NCBI RefSeq assembly: GCF_018687275.1
Contig: NZ_CP061287.1
Coordinates: forward strand, 1,860,001 to 1,924,000
Direction: 5' to 3'
DNA length: 64,000 bases
Origin: Polynucleobacter sp. MWH-Aus1W21
GTDB lineage: Bacteria; Pseudomonadota; Gammaproteobacteria; Burkholderiales; Burkholderiaceae
Part shown: piece after piece, positions 53,971 to 62,940 of the stretch
Position numbering within the stretch: the stretch's first letter is position 1
Layout of the letters: each line of letters starts with the position of its first letter
The notes under the pieces: model-generated
Databases searched by the model: none
The model's input: only the letters and a program-made list of their open reading frames with translations
What the model was told of the DNA's origin: nothing
Position numbers and translations under genes: made by a program

Positions 53971-54732
53971 TTACGCTGCGCGCCCCATCTTGTGTATGGG
54001 CTGCAGCCCCGCATAGTTCGTCACCAGCGGATCGCCTCGATAAAGTTTGCCGCCTTCGGAGATGGTCTGCATGCAAGCCACAGAGACGGAGGCGAAGTTG
54101 CCTCGCTTACTCATACGCGAGCAGCTATCAGCGACAGTGCGCCAGTTGCCGGGCAGCTCGGCGTCTTTCTGGGGATAGCGTGCGGTTCTCACAATGACCC
54201 ACTCCGGGCCATCGTTGCCAACAAACCAAAGCGAGGGATCCACGCCCGGGTTGGCCTGCCATGACATCAGCTCATGACCTTCTTTTTCGATTTGCTCACG
54301 GACTACCTGGACCGCAAAGTCCTGCAACTCCCAGTCTGTCATCTCGATCTTCTGGTCGCTGATTTCAGCCGGTGGATCGATGAGCTTCTTGGTTCTCGCG
54401 TCTTGCAAGCCCCAACCAGGGAGGGTGGCCTCCCATTTGCCACCATGCTTGCGCATAGGCATCAGGCAGGCGTGTCCTTTGCACCCGTCGGCAACGCTCA
54501 GTAGGCCCTGCAGGCTTCCAGGTCCCTCAGTCTGACCCTCTGCGTCTTCGACCCTCAAGAAGAACAGCTGGTTTCCCAGTCGAAACGACAAATGTTCGAG
54601 GAAGGGAGGGTTCAAATGCGCCCTCAACCAAGCGTTGAGCTGACCACCCGCCGCGCGCTCGATGTGCATACCAGCGGCTTGCCAGCAACGGGCAAACTCT
54701 GGTGTCACTTCGGACATGGGGATGTCATGCAT
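53971..54732 (-). CDS. hypothetical protein, first gene of the leftward run
   Basis: A 253-residue soluble protein with a GAGGAG ribosome-binding site directly before its ATG. Segments such as LWFVGNDGPEWVIVRTARYP suggest a small alpha/beta fold, and I recall similar unnamed proteins near DUF4236 genes, but no function can be given. It opens the leftward operon and lies back-to-back with the WYL regulator; its start is only 19 bp from the -35 box of the divergent promoter. Confidence 0.65.
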   Translation of the reverse strand: MHDIPMSEVTPEFARCWQAAGMHIERAAGGQLNAWLRAHLNPPFLEHLSFRLGNQLFFLRVEDAEGQTEGPGSLQGLLSVADGCKGHACLMPMRKHGGKWEATLPGWGLQDARTKKLIDPPAEISDQKIEMTDWELQDFAVQVVREQIEKEGHELMSWQANPGVDPSLWFVGNDGPEWVIVRTARYPQKDAELPGNWRTVADSCSRMSKRGNFASVSVACMQTISEGGKLYRGDPLVTNYAGLQPIHKMGRAA

Positions 54733-54750
54733 CGGTACTCCTCAAATCAT

Positions 54751-54822
54751 TTGACAAAGAAACTCTTTTTAATCTTATAAGATGGTATCAGAGTTGTTAT
54801 CATTACGATACAGTGGTATCGT
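54751..54822 (+). promoter_or_regulatory. promoter and probable WYL-repressor operator
   Basis: TTGACA (54751-54756) and TTATAA (54775-54780), 18 bp apart, form a strong sigma-70-type promoter reading to the WYL gene. A GGTATCA half-site follows at 54784, GTTATCA at 54796, and a perfect 7-bp inverted repeat ACGATAC-AGTG-GTATCGT at 54805-54822, placed where a bound repressor would block transcription. BrxR/CapW-type WYL proteins bind such inverted repeats upstream of their own genes. Confidence 0.7.
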
Positions 54823-54858
54823 GCCAATGACAATATTTTTTAGAAACATGCTTAAAAC

Positions 54859-55752
54859 ATGACCCGAATCGAGAAAGAGCTGGCCCAAGCGCCCCGTTCC
54901 CAAGTGGAGCGGCTCGCCTTCATTGAGGCGAGGCTGTACTTTCTCGGGGAGTTGCAACGACAAGATGTAGCTCAAAGGTTTTCTGTTGCGTCGGTTCAGG
55001 CAAGTCGGGACCTTTCGCTTTACAAGCAGTTAGCCCCAAAGAATCTGGACTACGACTATCGGGCACGAACTTATCAGCCATCTGACAAATTCAAGCGAAT
55101 ATTTGAGCTGTCAACGGAAAACGTCCTTTGGTGGCTTAAGTCAGGCTTGGGCGATGGCTTACCTAATCCGCCTGGACTGCCGACCGAGTCGGTAAATACG
55201 CTTTGCATTCCCGATGCGGAAATGTTGGCACAGGTAACAAGGGCTATTTACCGACGCAAAGTCCTAGAGATTAAGTACCTTTCCCTGTCCAGCGGATACA
55301 AAGCCCGACAAATCGCACCTCATGCACTGGTCGATAACGGCAAGAGGTGGCATGTCCGAGCCTTCGATCGTGAGAACAACAGGTTCTCTGACTTTGTGAT
55401 CAACCGAATCCAGTTCGCACATGCACTTGATGAAGACATCGCTGATCGTGAAGGTGCCGCCGCCGATGACCAGTGGTCGCAAGTTGTCCATCTGTCCTTG
55501 ATCCCTCATCCCAAGATCACCCATCAGGCGGCCATCGAAGCTGATTACCGAATGAAGGGACGCCGCATCGAAGTGTCTTGTCGAGCAGCTGTTGCCGGAT
55601 ACATGTTGAGGCGCTGGGGAGTCGACTGCTCCGCAGACAGCTCCCTTAATCCTGAGGAGTACCACCTCGCGCTCCAAAATATCGAATCTCTGGCCAACGC
55701 CGAGAGCGCTGACTTAGCCCCGGGCTATAGAAGAACAAAAGGACAGGCATGA
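54859..55752 (+). CDS. WYL-domain transcriptional repressor (BrxR/CapW type)
   Basis: A 297-residue regulator: N-terminal winged helix-turn-helix (about 15-90, VERLAFIEARLYFLGELQRQ then SRDLSLYKQLAP), WYL domain (about 120-200, with VLEIKYLSLSSGYKARQIAP and RWHVRAFDREN in place of the name-giving triad), and a C-terminal WCX-like extension. This architecture is that of the repressors that lead BREX, CBASS and other phage-defence operons and are thought to sense nucleic-acid signals. It overlaps the helicase gene by 4 bp and is expected to repress the operon, possibly in both directions. Confidence 0.88.
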   Translation: MTRIEKELAQAPRSQVERLAFIEARLYFLGELQRQDVAQRFSVASVQASRDLSLYKQLAPKNLDYDYRARTYQPSDKFKRIFELSTENVLWWLKSGLGDGLPNPPGLPTESVNTLCIPDAEMLAQVTRAIYRRKVLEIKYLSLSSGYKARQIAPHALVDNGKRWHVRAFDRENNRFSDFVINRIQFAHALDEDIADREGAAADDQWSQVVHLSLIPHPKITHQAAIEADYRMKGRRIEVSCRAAVAGYMLRRWGVDCSADSSLNPEEYHLALQNIESLANAESADLAPGYRRTKGQA

Positions 55753-58700
55753 GCGACAGCCCACTCACCACCGCACTCGAACAACTTCGCCTAAAACTGC
55801 TAGATCTGACAGGGCGAAACCGCCTCATCAACTTCAAGCACACAGCAGGCAAATCACTGCAGTTTGTTGAGGGTCATCCTGCCGCCATCTATCAAAAGCT
55901 GGTTGAGGCCAACAACAAGGCCAACATCAGTGTCCTAGGACTACCTGAACCAGCCCGAAGAGACTGGGTCGATCGCAATGGACGCCTGCAGCGACCGGAG
56001 CCCAGAGAGTGGGCCAAATCAGTCGGTGTCTCTACGGGCTACGACATTTCAGGTGCGGGGGAAGACTCAGATGAGTCCAATGTCCGTGCGTTGATGTACC
56101 CGGATGACTTGGCCAAGCACTGTCGCAAGATCGAGCGCGAGGCCACACTGGCTATTGAGGAAACCGGCGCGAACATGCTGTTCCTGGTGCTCGGATTTTT
56201 GGAATTCCCCGACCAGCGAGACAGCGACAAGACCTTCACAGCACCGCTGATCAGCGTACCTGTGTCGCTGCAAAAGAAGGAGGTTGCGGGCATCCAGCAG
56301 TTCTCCCTCCAATACACGGGCGACGACATCTCCGAAAACCTCTCACTGCGAGAGAAGCTGCGCAACGACTTCGGCCTGGTCTTACCTGAACTTGGTGAAG
56401 AACAGATCGATGTCAACGGCTACTTTGCCGAGATTCAGACGATCATCAAAAAGCAGCCTGGATTCGCACTCAAGCACCGAGTCTCTCTGTGCTTGCTAAG
56501 TTTCAGCAACATGCTGCTGGTTCGAGATTTAGATCCAAGCAAATGGCCTTCAAACGGAGATGAGAACTCCCTCATTGATCACCCAATCGTTCGTGAGGTG
56601 TTCGAGGGCAGAGCTGATGACGGTGGAGCAGGCCTAAGCCTAGCCGAAGAGCATCTGGTGGAAGAAGGTCCAGGGGCCAGCATCCCACTGGTCTACGACG
56701 CTGACAGCTCTCAACACAGCGCCCTCATCGATGTCTTGTCACTCAAGAAGAACCTGGTGATCGAAGGCCCACCAGGCACGGGCAAGTCTCAGACCATCAC
56801 AAACTTGATTGCTGCCTGCCTGGCTGAAGGCAAGAAAGTGCTCTTCGTTGCCGAAAAATTGGCAGCTCTTGAAGTCGTGAAGAACCGACTGTCACTGGCT
56901 GGCCTCGATCCGTTTGTTCTTGAGCTGCACAGTAACAAGACCAACAAGAAGCGGGTTCTGGAGGAAATAGCCAAGCGCACCACCTTCAGGCCCAACCACC
57001 CCAATGATCTTCCCCGTCTGCAGCAGCAGCTGGAGGCTCACCGCCACGATCTCAAAGCCTACACAGACCTGATCAACTCCATCGCGCACAACTCGTTTGG
57101 TTTGACGCTGCATCAGATCATGTGGCGAGCCGAAAAGCACCGTCAAGGTTTGAGCAACGAAGAGAGCATGCTCAGCCAGATCAGCATCAGCGATGCCACT
57201 CAAATTTCCGAATTCGAGTTCGGTCGACGCATGGACTGCCTGGGTTACCTTGGCTCCCAGTACAAGTCGGTCGGTGGCTTTGACGCAAGCTGCACCTTCT
57301 GGGGCTTCTACCCTGAGCGCCTCATCCCCGGAGATGAAGTCAAACTCACCCAGCTATTTGAAACAGCTGATGAGTGGGGGCAGGCCTTGGTGGATGCATC
57401 GAAACACTTCTCGCAAGTGCTCGGAGGCCGCGTCCACAACCTCTCACTGGAGTTCAGCGGTGAGCAATTGGCCGTACTCAAGAAACTGCTTGAGACTGCC
57501 AATCAGCAATTGCCGCTGCATCTCATCCCTGGATTCTTTGAGGACGACGAGACAGGAGCCAAATCCGCTCAGGCACTTGAGGCCTTCGCCAAACAAGTCG
57601 AGCAGTTCCACAGTCTCGAAGGGGCGGTCAAAACCGCTCTGAAGCTCGAATCCAGCGTCACGAAGTCCGGGACAGATGACCTCAAGGGCTTGCAGCGAAT
57701 CGCAGGGAGCTTAGGCGCAGAGCTGGGCACGCTCAACGAGCTTCGCACCCTGCATCAACAACTGGTTGAGACGGCAGGCAAGCTTTCGACGGCCAACGCC
57801 AATTTGGTGAAGTTCCTGAGCGAGAAGAAGATCCCCTACAACGGATCGACGCAGAAGCTCGAGCAGTTGCTCGGCTTTACTGATCTCGTGCTGGACGCCC
57901 CAGAGGAGCACTTTCATCTCCAGACTCCAGGGCTGACTCGCGATGGCGCAGTCCAGGCACTTGAGCAGTTGCTTGCACTCCAAGGTGAGTGGACGGGTCT
58001 TGAAAAAGATCTCGGGGACTCGCTCTACGTGGACACCTTGCCGCATGAAGGAGATATCAAGCAAGCCATACTGACCCTGCGAGAAGGCGACGCGTGGTAT
58101 CGCATCTTCCAAGGCCGATGGCGCAAAGCGGTAGGGCTGCACAAGGCACTCCAACGCACCAAGCTCAAAATGCCTGGCCACAAGCGGTTGGAGCAGCTCG
58201 AACAAATTGTCAAACTGCTGGGCCTCAAAGAACAGTGGAAGTCCTCGCCGACCTGGACGCAATTCCTCGGCTTCCCCGCGCCAGCCACCCCCTCGCCATT
58301 GGAAGGTTACCTTGCGCTGGCGAAATGGAATCGGGGTATCAAAGTTGCCTCAGAAGATATCCAAGCCGTCCTGATCGACCCAATCAGCTTCACCGCCGAC
58401 CAAGCCCGCGCCTTGCGCCGGGAATTCTCGACGGTCAAGCTGGAGATCACGTCCGCCATCGCAGCTGTCAAAGACATCAACGCAAAGCTCAAACGCCTCT
58501 CTGAATTCAGCGGCAGCAATCTCCTCGACAAGGTGTTGGAGAAGACCGGTGAATTCACAGAAGCCCTCGAAGACCGATTCGAATGGCTTGAGTTGGAGGC
58601 TCGCAGTCAAGCGACGTTCAGCCAAGTGATCACCGGATGCGACGCAGCCTTGGAGCGCTCGTCGCTGAAGTCACAGATTCAAGCCAATACCCGCGTCAAA

Positions 58701-61178
58701 TCGCTCCTCGGCGATCTCTATCTGGGCGTGGACACGGACTGCTCAACCGCTATCGAGGCGCTGTCCTTTGGTCAAAGCATCGACGGTCTCAATTTGTCGC
58801 CGCAGGTCAAGTACAAGCTGCGCACCGGGCATCCGATTGAAGCCTGCCGCACCTTGGCTGCCGCATTGGAACCCGTCCACACGGGACTGCAACAGGTTGA
58901 GGGCTTGAGCAATGCTCTGTCCCAGTTCGGAAAGTTTGAACTGGACACATGGACCGGCGCACCTGCAGACGAGGACTTGGAGCTGTTTGTCAGCGCTCTG
59001 CATGGCGCAGTTCAAAAGGCTGTGGAGGACAAGGACCTTCTGATTCCTTGGTCGCTGTACCTGACTCGCCGCAAGGAGGCCAACGAGCTGACCCTGTCTG
59101 AGTTCGTCGAGCTTCTTGAGAGAAAGCGCATCAAACCCGACGAGTTGTCCGACGCCTACGCCTACTGCACCTACAGCACGATCACTCGGGAAGCCTTCCG
59201 CAACATCCCCCAGCTTGGGCGCTTCACGGGCCTCAAACACAACCAGATCCGCGACGAGTTCAAACGACTCGACAAGGAGATCATTGCTCTGCGTGGCAAG
59301 GCAATCGCCTACGAATGCACTCGCAAGGCCTCTCCGCCTCCCGGCAGAAACGGTGCCCGCGTTGACGATCGCACTGAGATGGTTCTCCTGAACTACCTCA
59401 TGCCACAGCAACGCCCGCGCATGCCTGTTCGGAAAATCCTCACCCGGGCTGGTGGGTCGATTCAGGCGCTCAAGCCCTGCTTCATGATGGGACCCCAAGC
59501 CGTGGCGCAATACCTGGCTCCAGGGGTCATCAAGTTTGACCTCGTCATCATGGACGAAGCATCCCAGTTGAAGCCCGAGGAGGCGATCGGCTCGGTTGCC
59601 CGTGGTGGTCAATTGGTGGTGGTTGGTGATCCGAAGCAGCTGCCCCCGACGTCGTTCTTTTCTCGAATGACCCAGGACGGTGACGGTGGTGACGATCACT
59701 TCACCACCACGGATGCCGAGAGCATTCTGGATGTTTGCTCATCGCATTTCAGGCCAACTCGCTCGCTGCGCTGGCATTACCGCTCCCAGCACCATTCATT
59801 GATCGCTTTTTCAAACCACAGCTTCTATCGTGGCAATTTGGTGATCTTCCCATCGCCGTATGGGCAAGGGGGCAAGCTCGGTGTGCGTGCCGTCTACCTG
59901 GCCGACGCCATTTACGAAAACCAGACCAATCTACGCGAAGCCAAGCGGGTCGTGGATGCGGTCGTTGAGCACATTGCAACTCGCCCCAACGAGTCTCTTG
60001 GCATCGTCACTCTCAACATCAAGCAGCGAGACTTGATCGCCGAACTGCTGGAAGAGCGTCTTAAATCGGTTCGTGGTGCCGACTCCTACCGAGATCATTG
60101 GGCAACAGAGGGACAGCCCTTGTTCATCAAGAACCTCGAAAACGTCCAAGGTGATGAACGCGACGCCATCATCATCTCTACGACTTTCGGCAAACCACCA
60201 GGATCCAGCGCTGTTCGCCAGAACTTTGGTCCCATCAGTCGTCAAGGCGGCTGGCGTCGATTGAACGTGCTGTTCACCCGCGCCAAGAAGTCGATCGCCC
60301 TGTACACGTCCCTGCGCCCTGAAGACATCGTGATGGATGGGACCACACCGGACGGTACCAAGGCCCTGCGCAACTACCTCGAGTACGCCCGCACAGGTTC
60401 TTTGCCGACTATTGAGGAGACAGGCCGCGAGCCAGACAGTGACTTTGAAATCTCCGTCATGGACATGCTCAAGATGCGTGGCTACGAAGTCACCCCTCAG
60501 CTGGGCGTGGCGGGATACCGGATTGACATTGCCGTCAAACATCCAGACGCACCAGGCTCGTATCTGGCAGCGATCGAATGCGACGGAGCGACCTACCACT
60601 CGGCTCTGTCAGTTCGCGACCGTGATCGCATCCGTCAAGAGATCCTTGAGTCGCTGGGTTGGCGTGGTCGCATTTGGCGTATCTGGTCAACGGACTGGTT
60701 CCGCACGCCACGACAGGAAACCGAGAAGCTCATCAGCTTCCTTGAGGATCTGCGCGAGAGCTGGAAGCCTGAGCACGCCTCTGGTGAGGCCTGGATCGAA
60801 GAGGGCCAAGGTGCAGGACAGACGATCTCACGCGTGATTGAGGTAAATGAACCGATTGAGAACTCAGCCCAAGCCGAAATCGAACGTGAAGCAGTCAACT
60901 CCGTTCTGATCGACACCGAGGATGATTTAGAGGTCGACGTTGGGGATGTGGTTCGCTACGTGGATCTGTCCAAGCCGAACGATGTGTTGACGGTTCAGAT
61001 CACCAGCGGGAAGGACGATTTCTCCAACGGCATCGTCAATGAAAGCCGACCACTAGCTCAAGCACTTCTGGGGGCAGTTGTTGGTGACGAGGTGGCTCTT
61101 CATCTTGCTGGTAGCGCATCCAAGACTTTTCAGATCGTTGAAATTGTTCGATCGGAAACGTTACCCAAAATTAATTGA
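55749..61178 (+). CDS. DUF4011 - SF1 helicase - Vsr/MTES_1575-type nuclease
   Basis: An 1809-residue protein. The DUF4011 N terminus opens with LRLKLLDLTGRNRLINF. The SF1 DNA2/NAM7-type helicase has Walker A from Gly340 (GPPGTGKSQTITNL), then about 900 residues of insert, Asp1269-Glu-Ala-Ser, GDPKQLPPTSFF, VQGDERDAIIIS and LNVLFTRAKKS. The C-terminal nuclease of the Vsr/DUF559 group has Asp1593 in GYRIDIAV and Glu1610 in AIECDGATYHS. Single large proteins of this layout have been reported as phage-defence factors (a system I recall as hhe). It would translocate on and cut foreign DNA. Translationally coupled to the WYL gene. Confidence 0.9.
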   Translation: MSDSPLTTALEQLRLKLLDLTGRNRLINFKHTAGKSLQFVEGHPAAIYQKLVEANNKANISVLGLPEPARRDWVDRNGRLQRPEPREWAKSVGVSTGYDISGAGEDSDESNVRALMYPDDLAKHCRKIEREATLAIEETGANMLFLVLGFLEFPDQRDSDKTFTAPLISVPVSLQKKEVAGIQQFSLQYTGDDISENLSLREKLRNDFGLVLPELGEEQIDVNGYFAEIQTIIKKQPGFALKHRVSLCLLSFSNMLLVRDLDPSKWPSNGDENSLIDHPIVREVFEGRADDGGAGLSLAEEHLVEEGPGASIPLVYDADSSQHSALIDVLSLKKNLVIEGPPGTGKSQTITNLIAACLAEGKKVLFVAEKLAALEVVKNRLSLAGLDPFVLELHSNKTNKKRVLEEIAKRTTFRPNHPNDLPRLQQQLEAHRHDLKAYTDLINSIAHNSFGLTLHQIMWRAEKHRQGLSNEESMLSQISISDATQISEFEFGRRMDCLGYLGSQYKSVGGFDASCTFWGFYPERLIPGDEVKLTQLFETADEWGQALVDASKHFSQVLGGRVHNLSLEFSGEQLAVLKKLLETANQQLPLHLIPGFFEDDETGAKSAQALEAFAKQVEQFHSLEGAVKTALKLESSVTKSGTDDLKGLQRIAGSLGAELGTLNELRTLHQQLVETAGKLSTANANLVKFLSEKKIPYNGSTQKLEQLLGFTDLVLDAPEEHFHLQTPGLTRDGAVQALEQLLALQGEWTGLEKDLGDSLYVDTLPHEGDIKQAILTLREGDAWYRIFQGRWRKAVGLHKALQRTKLKMPGHKRLEQLEQIVKLLGLKEQWKSSPTWTQFLGFPAPATPSPLEGYLALAKWNRGIKVASEDIQAVLIDPISFTADQARALRREFSTVKLEITSAIAAVKDINAKLKRLSEFSGSNLLDKVLEKTGEFTEALEDRFEWLELEARSQATFSQVITGCDAALERSSLKSQIQANTRVKSLLGDLYLGVDTDCSTAIEALSFGQSIDGLNLSPQVKYKLRTGHPIEACRTLAAALEPVHTGLQQVEGLSNALSQFGKFELDTWTGAPADEDLELFVSALHGAVQKAVEDKDLLIPWSLYLTRRKEANELTLSEFVELLERKRIKPDELSDAYAYCTYSTITREAFRNIPQLGRFTGLKHNQIRDEFKRLDKEIIALRGKAIAYECTRKASPPPGRNGARVDDRTEMVLLNYLMPQQRPRMPVRKILTRAGGSIQALKPCFMMGPQAVAQYLAPGVIKFDLVIMDEASQLKPEEAIGSVARGGQLVVVGDPKQLPPTSFFSRMTQDGDGGDDHFTTTDAESILDVCSSHFRPTRSLRWHYRSQHHSLIAFSNHSFYRGNLVIFPSPYGQGGKLGVRAVYLADAIYENQTNLREAKRVVDAVVEHIATRPNESLGIVTLNIKQRDLIAELLEERLKSVRGADSYRDHWATEGQPLFIKNLENVQGDERDAIIISTTFGKPPGSSAVRQNFGPISRQGGWRRLNVLFTRAKKSIALYTSLRPEDIVMDGTTPDGTKALRNYLEYARTGSLPTIEETGREPDSDFEISVMDMLKMRGYEVTPQLGVAGYRIDIAVKHPDAPGSYLAAIECDGATYHSALSVRDRDRIRQEILESLGWRGRIWRIWSTDWFRTPRQETEKLISFLEDLRESWKPEHASGEAWIEEGQGAGQTISRVIEVNEPIENSAQAEIEREAVNSVLIDTEDDLEVDVGDVVRYVDLSKPNDVLTVQITSGKDDFSNGIVNESRPLAQALLGAVVGDEVALHLAGSASKTFQIVEIVRSETLPKIN

Positions 61179-61210
61179 ATCCTTCCAGCATACATAAAGA
61201 GATAAAGCCA

Positions 61211-62929
61211 ATGGCTAAGACACTTGAAGCCCACGACAAACTGATACGAGAGATCTTCGAAGGAAGCTACCAGTTCGAGATCCCTGACTACCAACGCCCA
61301 TACGCCTGGACAACCGAGCAGGCCACAGAGCTATTTGATGATTTGTACTCGGCGATGCAGGATGCGCGTATCTCGGGGGCCAGCAGCCAATACTTCCTGG
61401 GCAGCATCGTTTTGATCAAGAACGACCGGGACCCGAAGTCATCAGTAGTCGACGGCCAGCAGCGTCTGTCTACGCTCACGATGTTGTTCGCCGTTTTGCG
61501 CACCGTGATTCCGGATGCAGCAGACGATATCACCGACTTTCTCTATAAGAAGGGCAAGATAAGTCTTGGCGAGAAAAACGAGTACCGCCTGACCGCCCGC
61601 GAGGAAGATGCAGACTTCTTTCGCGCCAATATCCAGGAGCCTGGTGGCATCGCACAGTTGGTCGCCAGTACCGATAAGCTGAAAGACAGCCGTCTGCGTT
61701 ACCGCGAAAACGCCACGCTGCTGTTCGAAAAGGCTAAGGCCCTGCCGCCTGCCGAACTGATTGCTCTGTGGAAGTTCCTCGCAAACGATTGCTCGCTGGT
61801 TGTCATCTCCACGCCAGACCTTGAAGCTGCATACCGAATCTTCTCTGTACTCAACAACCGGGGGCTCGACCTCGCGCCTATTGACATCATCAAGGCGCAG
61901 GTGCTTGGCCTGATTCGTACCACGGCTGGTGACGTCAAAAGTCGTGCCTACGCAAAAGAGTGGAGTCGGATTGAAAATTCGCTGGGTCGCGACGCTTTCG
62001 GGGACTTGTTTGGCCACATCCGCAGCATCTACGCCAAGAAGAAGCAGAAATACATCCTGGTCAAGGAGTTCCAGGAGCACGTCACCGAATACAAGGCACC
62101 CATCGATCTCGTCGACAAGGTCATAAAACCCTATGCCGAAGTGTGGGACTTCGTGCGCGATGCCGACTTCGAGGCCACCGAGCATGCCGAGACCATCAAC
62201 GAGCATTTGTCTTGGCTCAATCGCGTGGACTTCAAGGACTGGGTGCCCCCAGCACTTGTTTATTTCAAACGCTTCCGACAGCAGCCCAAGCTGCTAACCG
62301 AATTCTTTCAGTCACTGGAACGCTTGACCTACTTCCTGCTGGTCACCAAAGTTGGCATCAACGAAAGAATTGAAACCTACGCTGCGCTCACCAAAGAAAT
62401 TGAGCCGGAAACCTTCAAAGGGGATCTGGCCGCGCTAACCACGCTGGATCTCACTGACACGCAAAAGCGCAAGTTCGTCATCGCACTTGATGGCGACGTT
62501 TACGACGATCTGCCCAAGGCACGAATGGCGCTCGTCTTGCGCCTTGAATCCCTGGTTCGCGCACCCGGAGTACAGCTGCAAGATGCCGTTTCGCTGGAGC
62601 ACGTCCTGCCGCAAACACCGCCCGACAGTTCGGACTGGATCAAGTGGTTCCCGGAAGAAGACGAACGCGATGGCTGGACGCACCGTTTAGCCAATCTGGT
62701 TCCGTTGGACAGAAACAAGAACTCGTCTGCGAGCAACTACGACTTTGCTAAGAAGAAGGATGCCTACTTCAAGGGCAAAGGCAAGGCGTCGCCCTTCGTG
62801 TTGACTCAGGAAGTCAGAGCAGAGAACGAGTGGACACCCTCGCTTCTGGCCGAACGCCAGAAACGCCTTGTGGGCGTCCTCAAAGATCATTGGAATCTCG
62901 CTGTCTCCACAGGCAAGTCGGCGAGTTGA
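61211..62929 (+). CDS. DUF262/DUF1524 (GmrSD-like) protein
   Basis: A 572-residue protein. The N-terminal DUF262 domain shows the FEIPDYQRPYAW segment and the nucleotide-site motif VVDGQQRLSTLTML; the C-terminal DUF1524 HNH-like nuclease shows SLEHVLPQ and LANLVPLDRNKNSSASNYDF. Fused GmrSD-type enzymes cut modified (often glucosylated) phage DNA. I took ATG 61211, which has AAAGAGATAAAG upstream, over a TTG at 61175 that overlaps the helicase stop. It is 11 bp from hsdM. Confidence 0.88.
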   Translation: MAKTLEAHDKLIREIFEGSYQFEIPDYQRPYAWTTEQATELFDDLYSAMQDARISGASSQYFLGSIVLIKNDRDPKSSVVDGQQRLSTLTMLFAVLRTVIPDAADDITDFLYKKGKISLGEKNEYRLTAREEDADFFRANIQEPGGIAQLVASTDKLKDSRLRYRENATLLFEKAKALPPAELIALWKFLANDCSLVVISTPDLEAAYRIFSVLNNRGLDLAPIDIIKAQVLGLIRTTAGDVKSRAYAKEWSRIENSLGRDAFGDLFGHIRSIYAKKKQKYILVKEFQEHVTEYKAPIDLVDKVIKPYAEVWDFVRDADFEATEHAETINEHLSWLNRVDFKDWVPPALVYFKRFRQQPKLLTEFFQSLERLTYFLLVTKVGINERIETYAALTKEIEPETFKGDLAALTTLDLTDTQKRKFVIALDGDVYDDLPKARMALVLRLESLVRAPGVQLQDAVSLEHVLPQTPPDSSDWIKWFPEEDERDGWTHRLANLVPLDRNKNSSASNYDFAKKKDAYFKGKGKASPFVLTQEVRAENEWTPSLLAERQKRLVGVLKDHWNLAVSTGKSAS

Positions 62930-62940
62930 GGAATATTTTT

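Noticed and set aside
58743..59699. A 318-residue leftward frame inside the giant helicase gene, and others like it at 57711 and 59931.
   Set aside because: They are opposite-strand shadows produced by high-GC codon bias of a gene whose own frame holds the helicase motifs.
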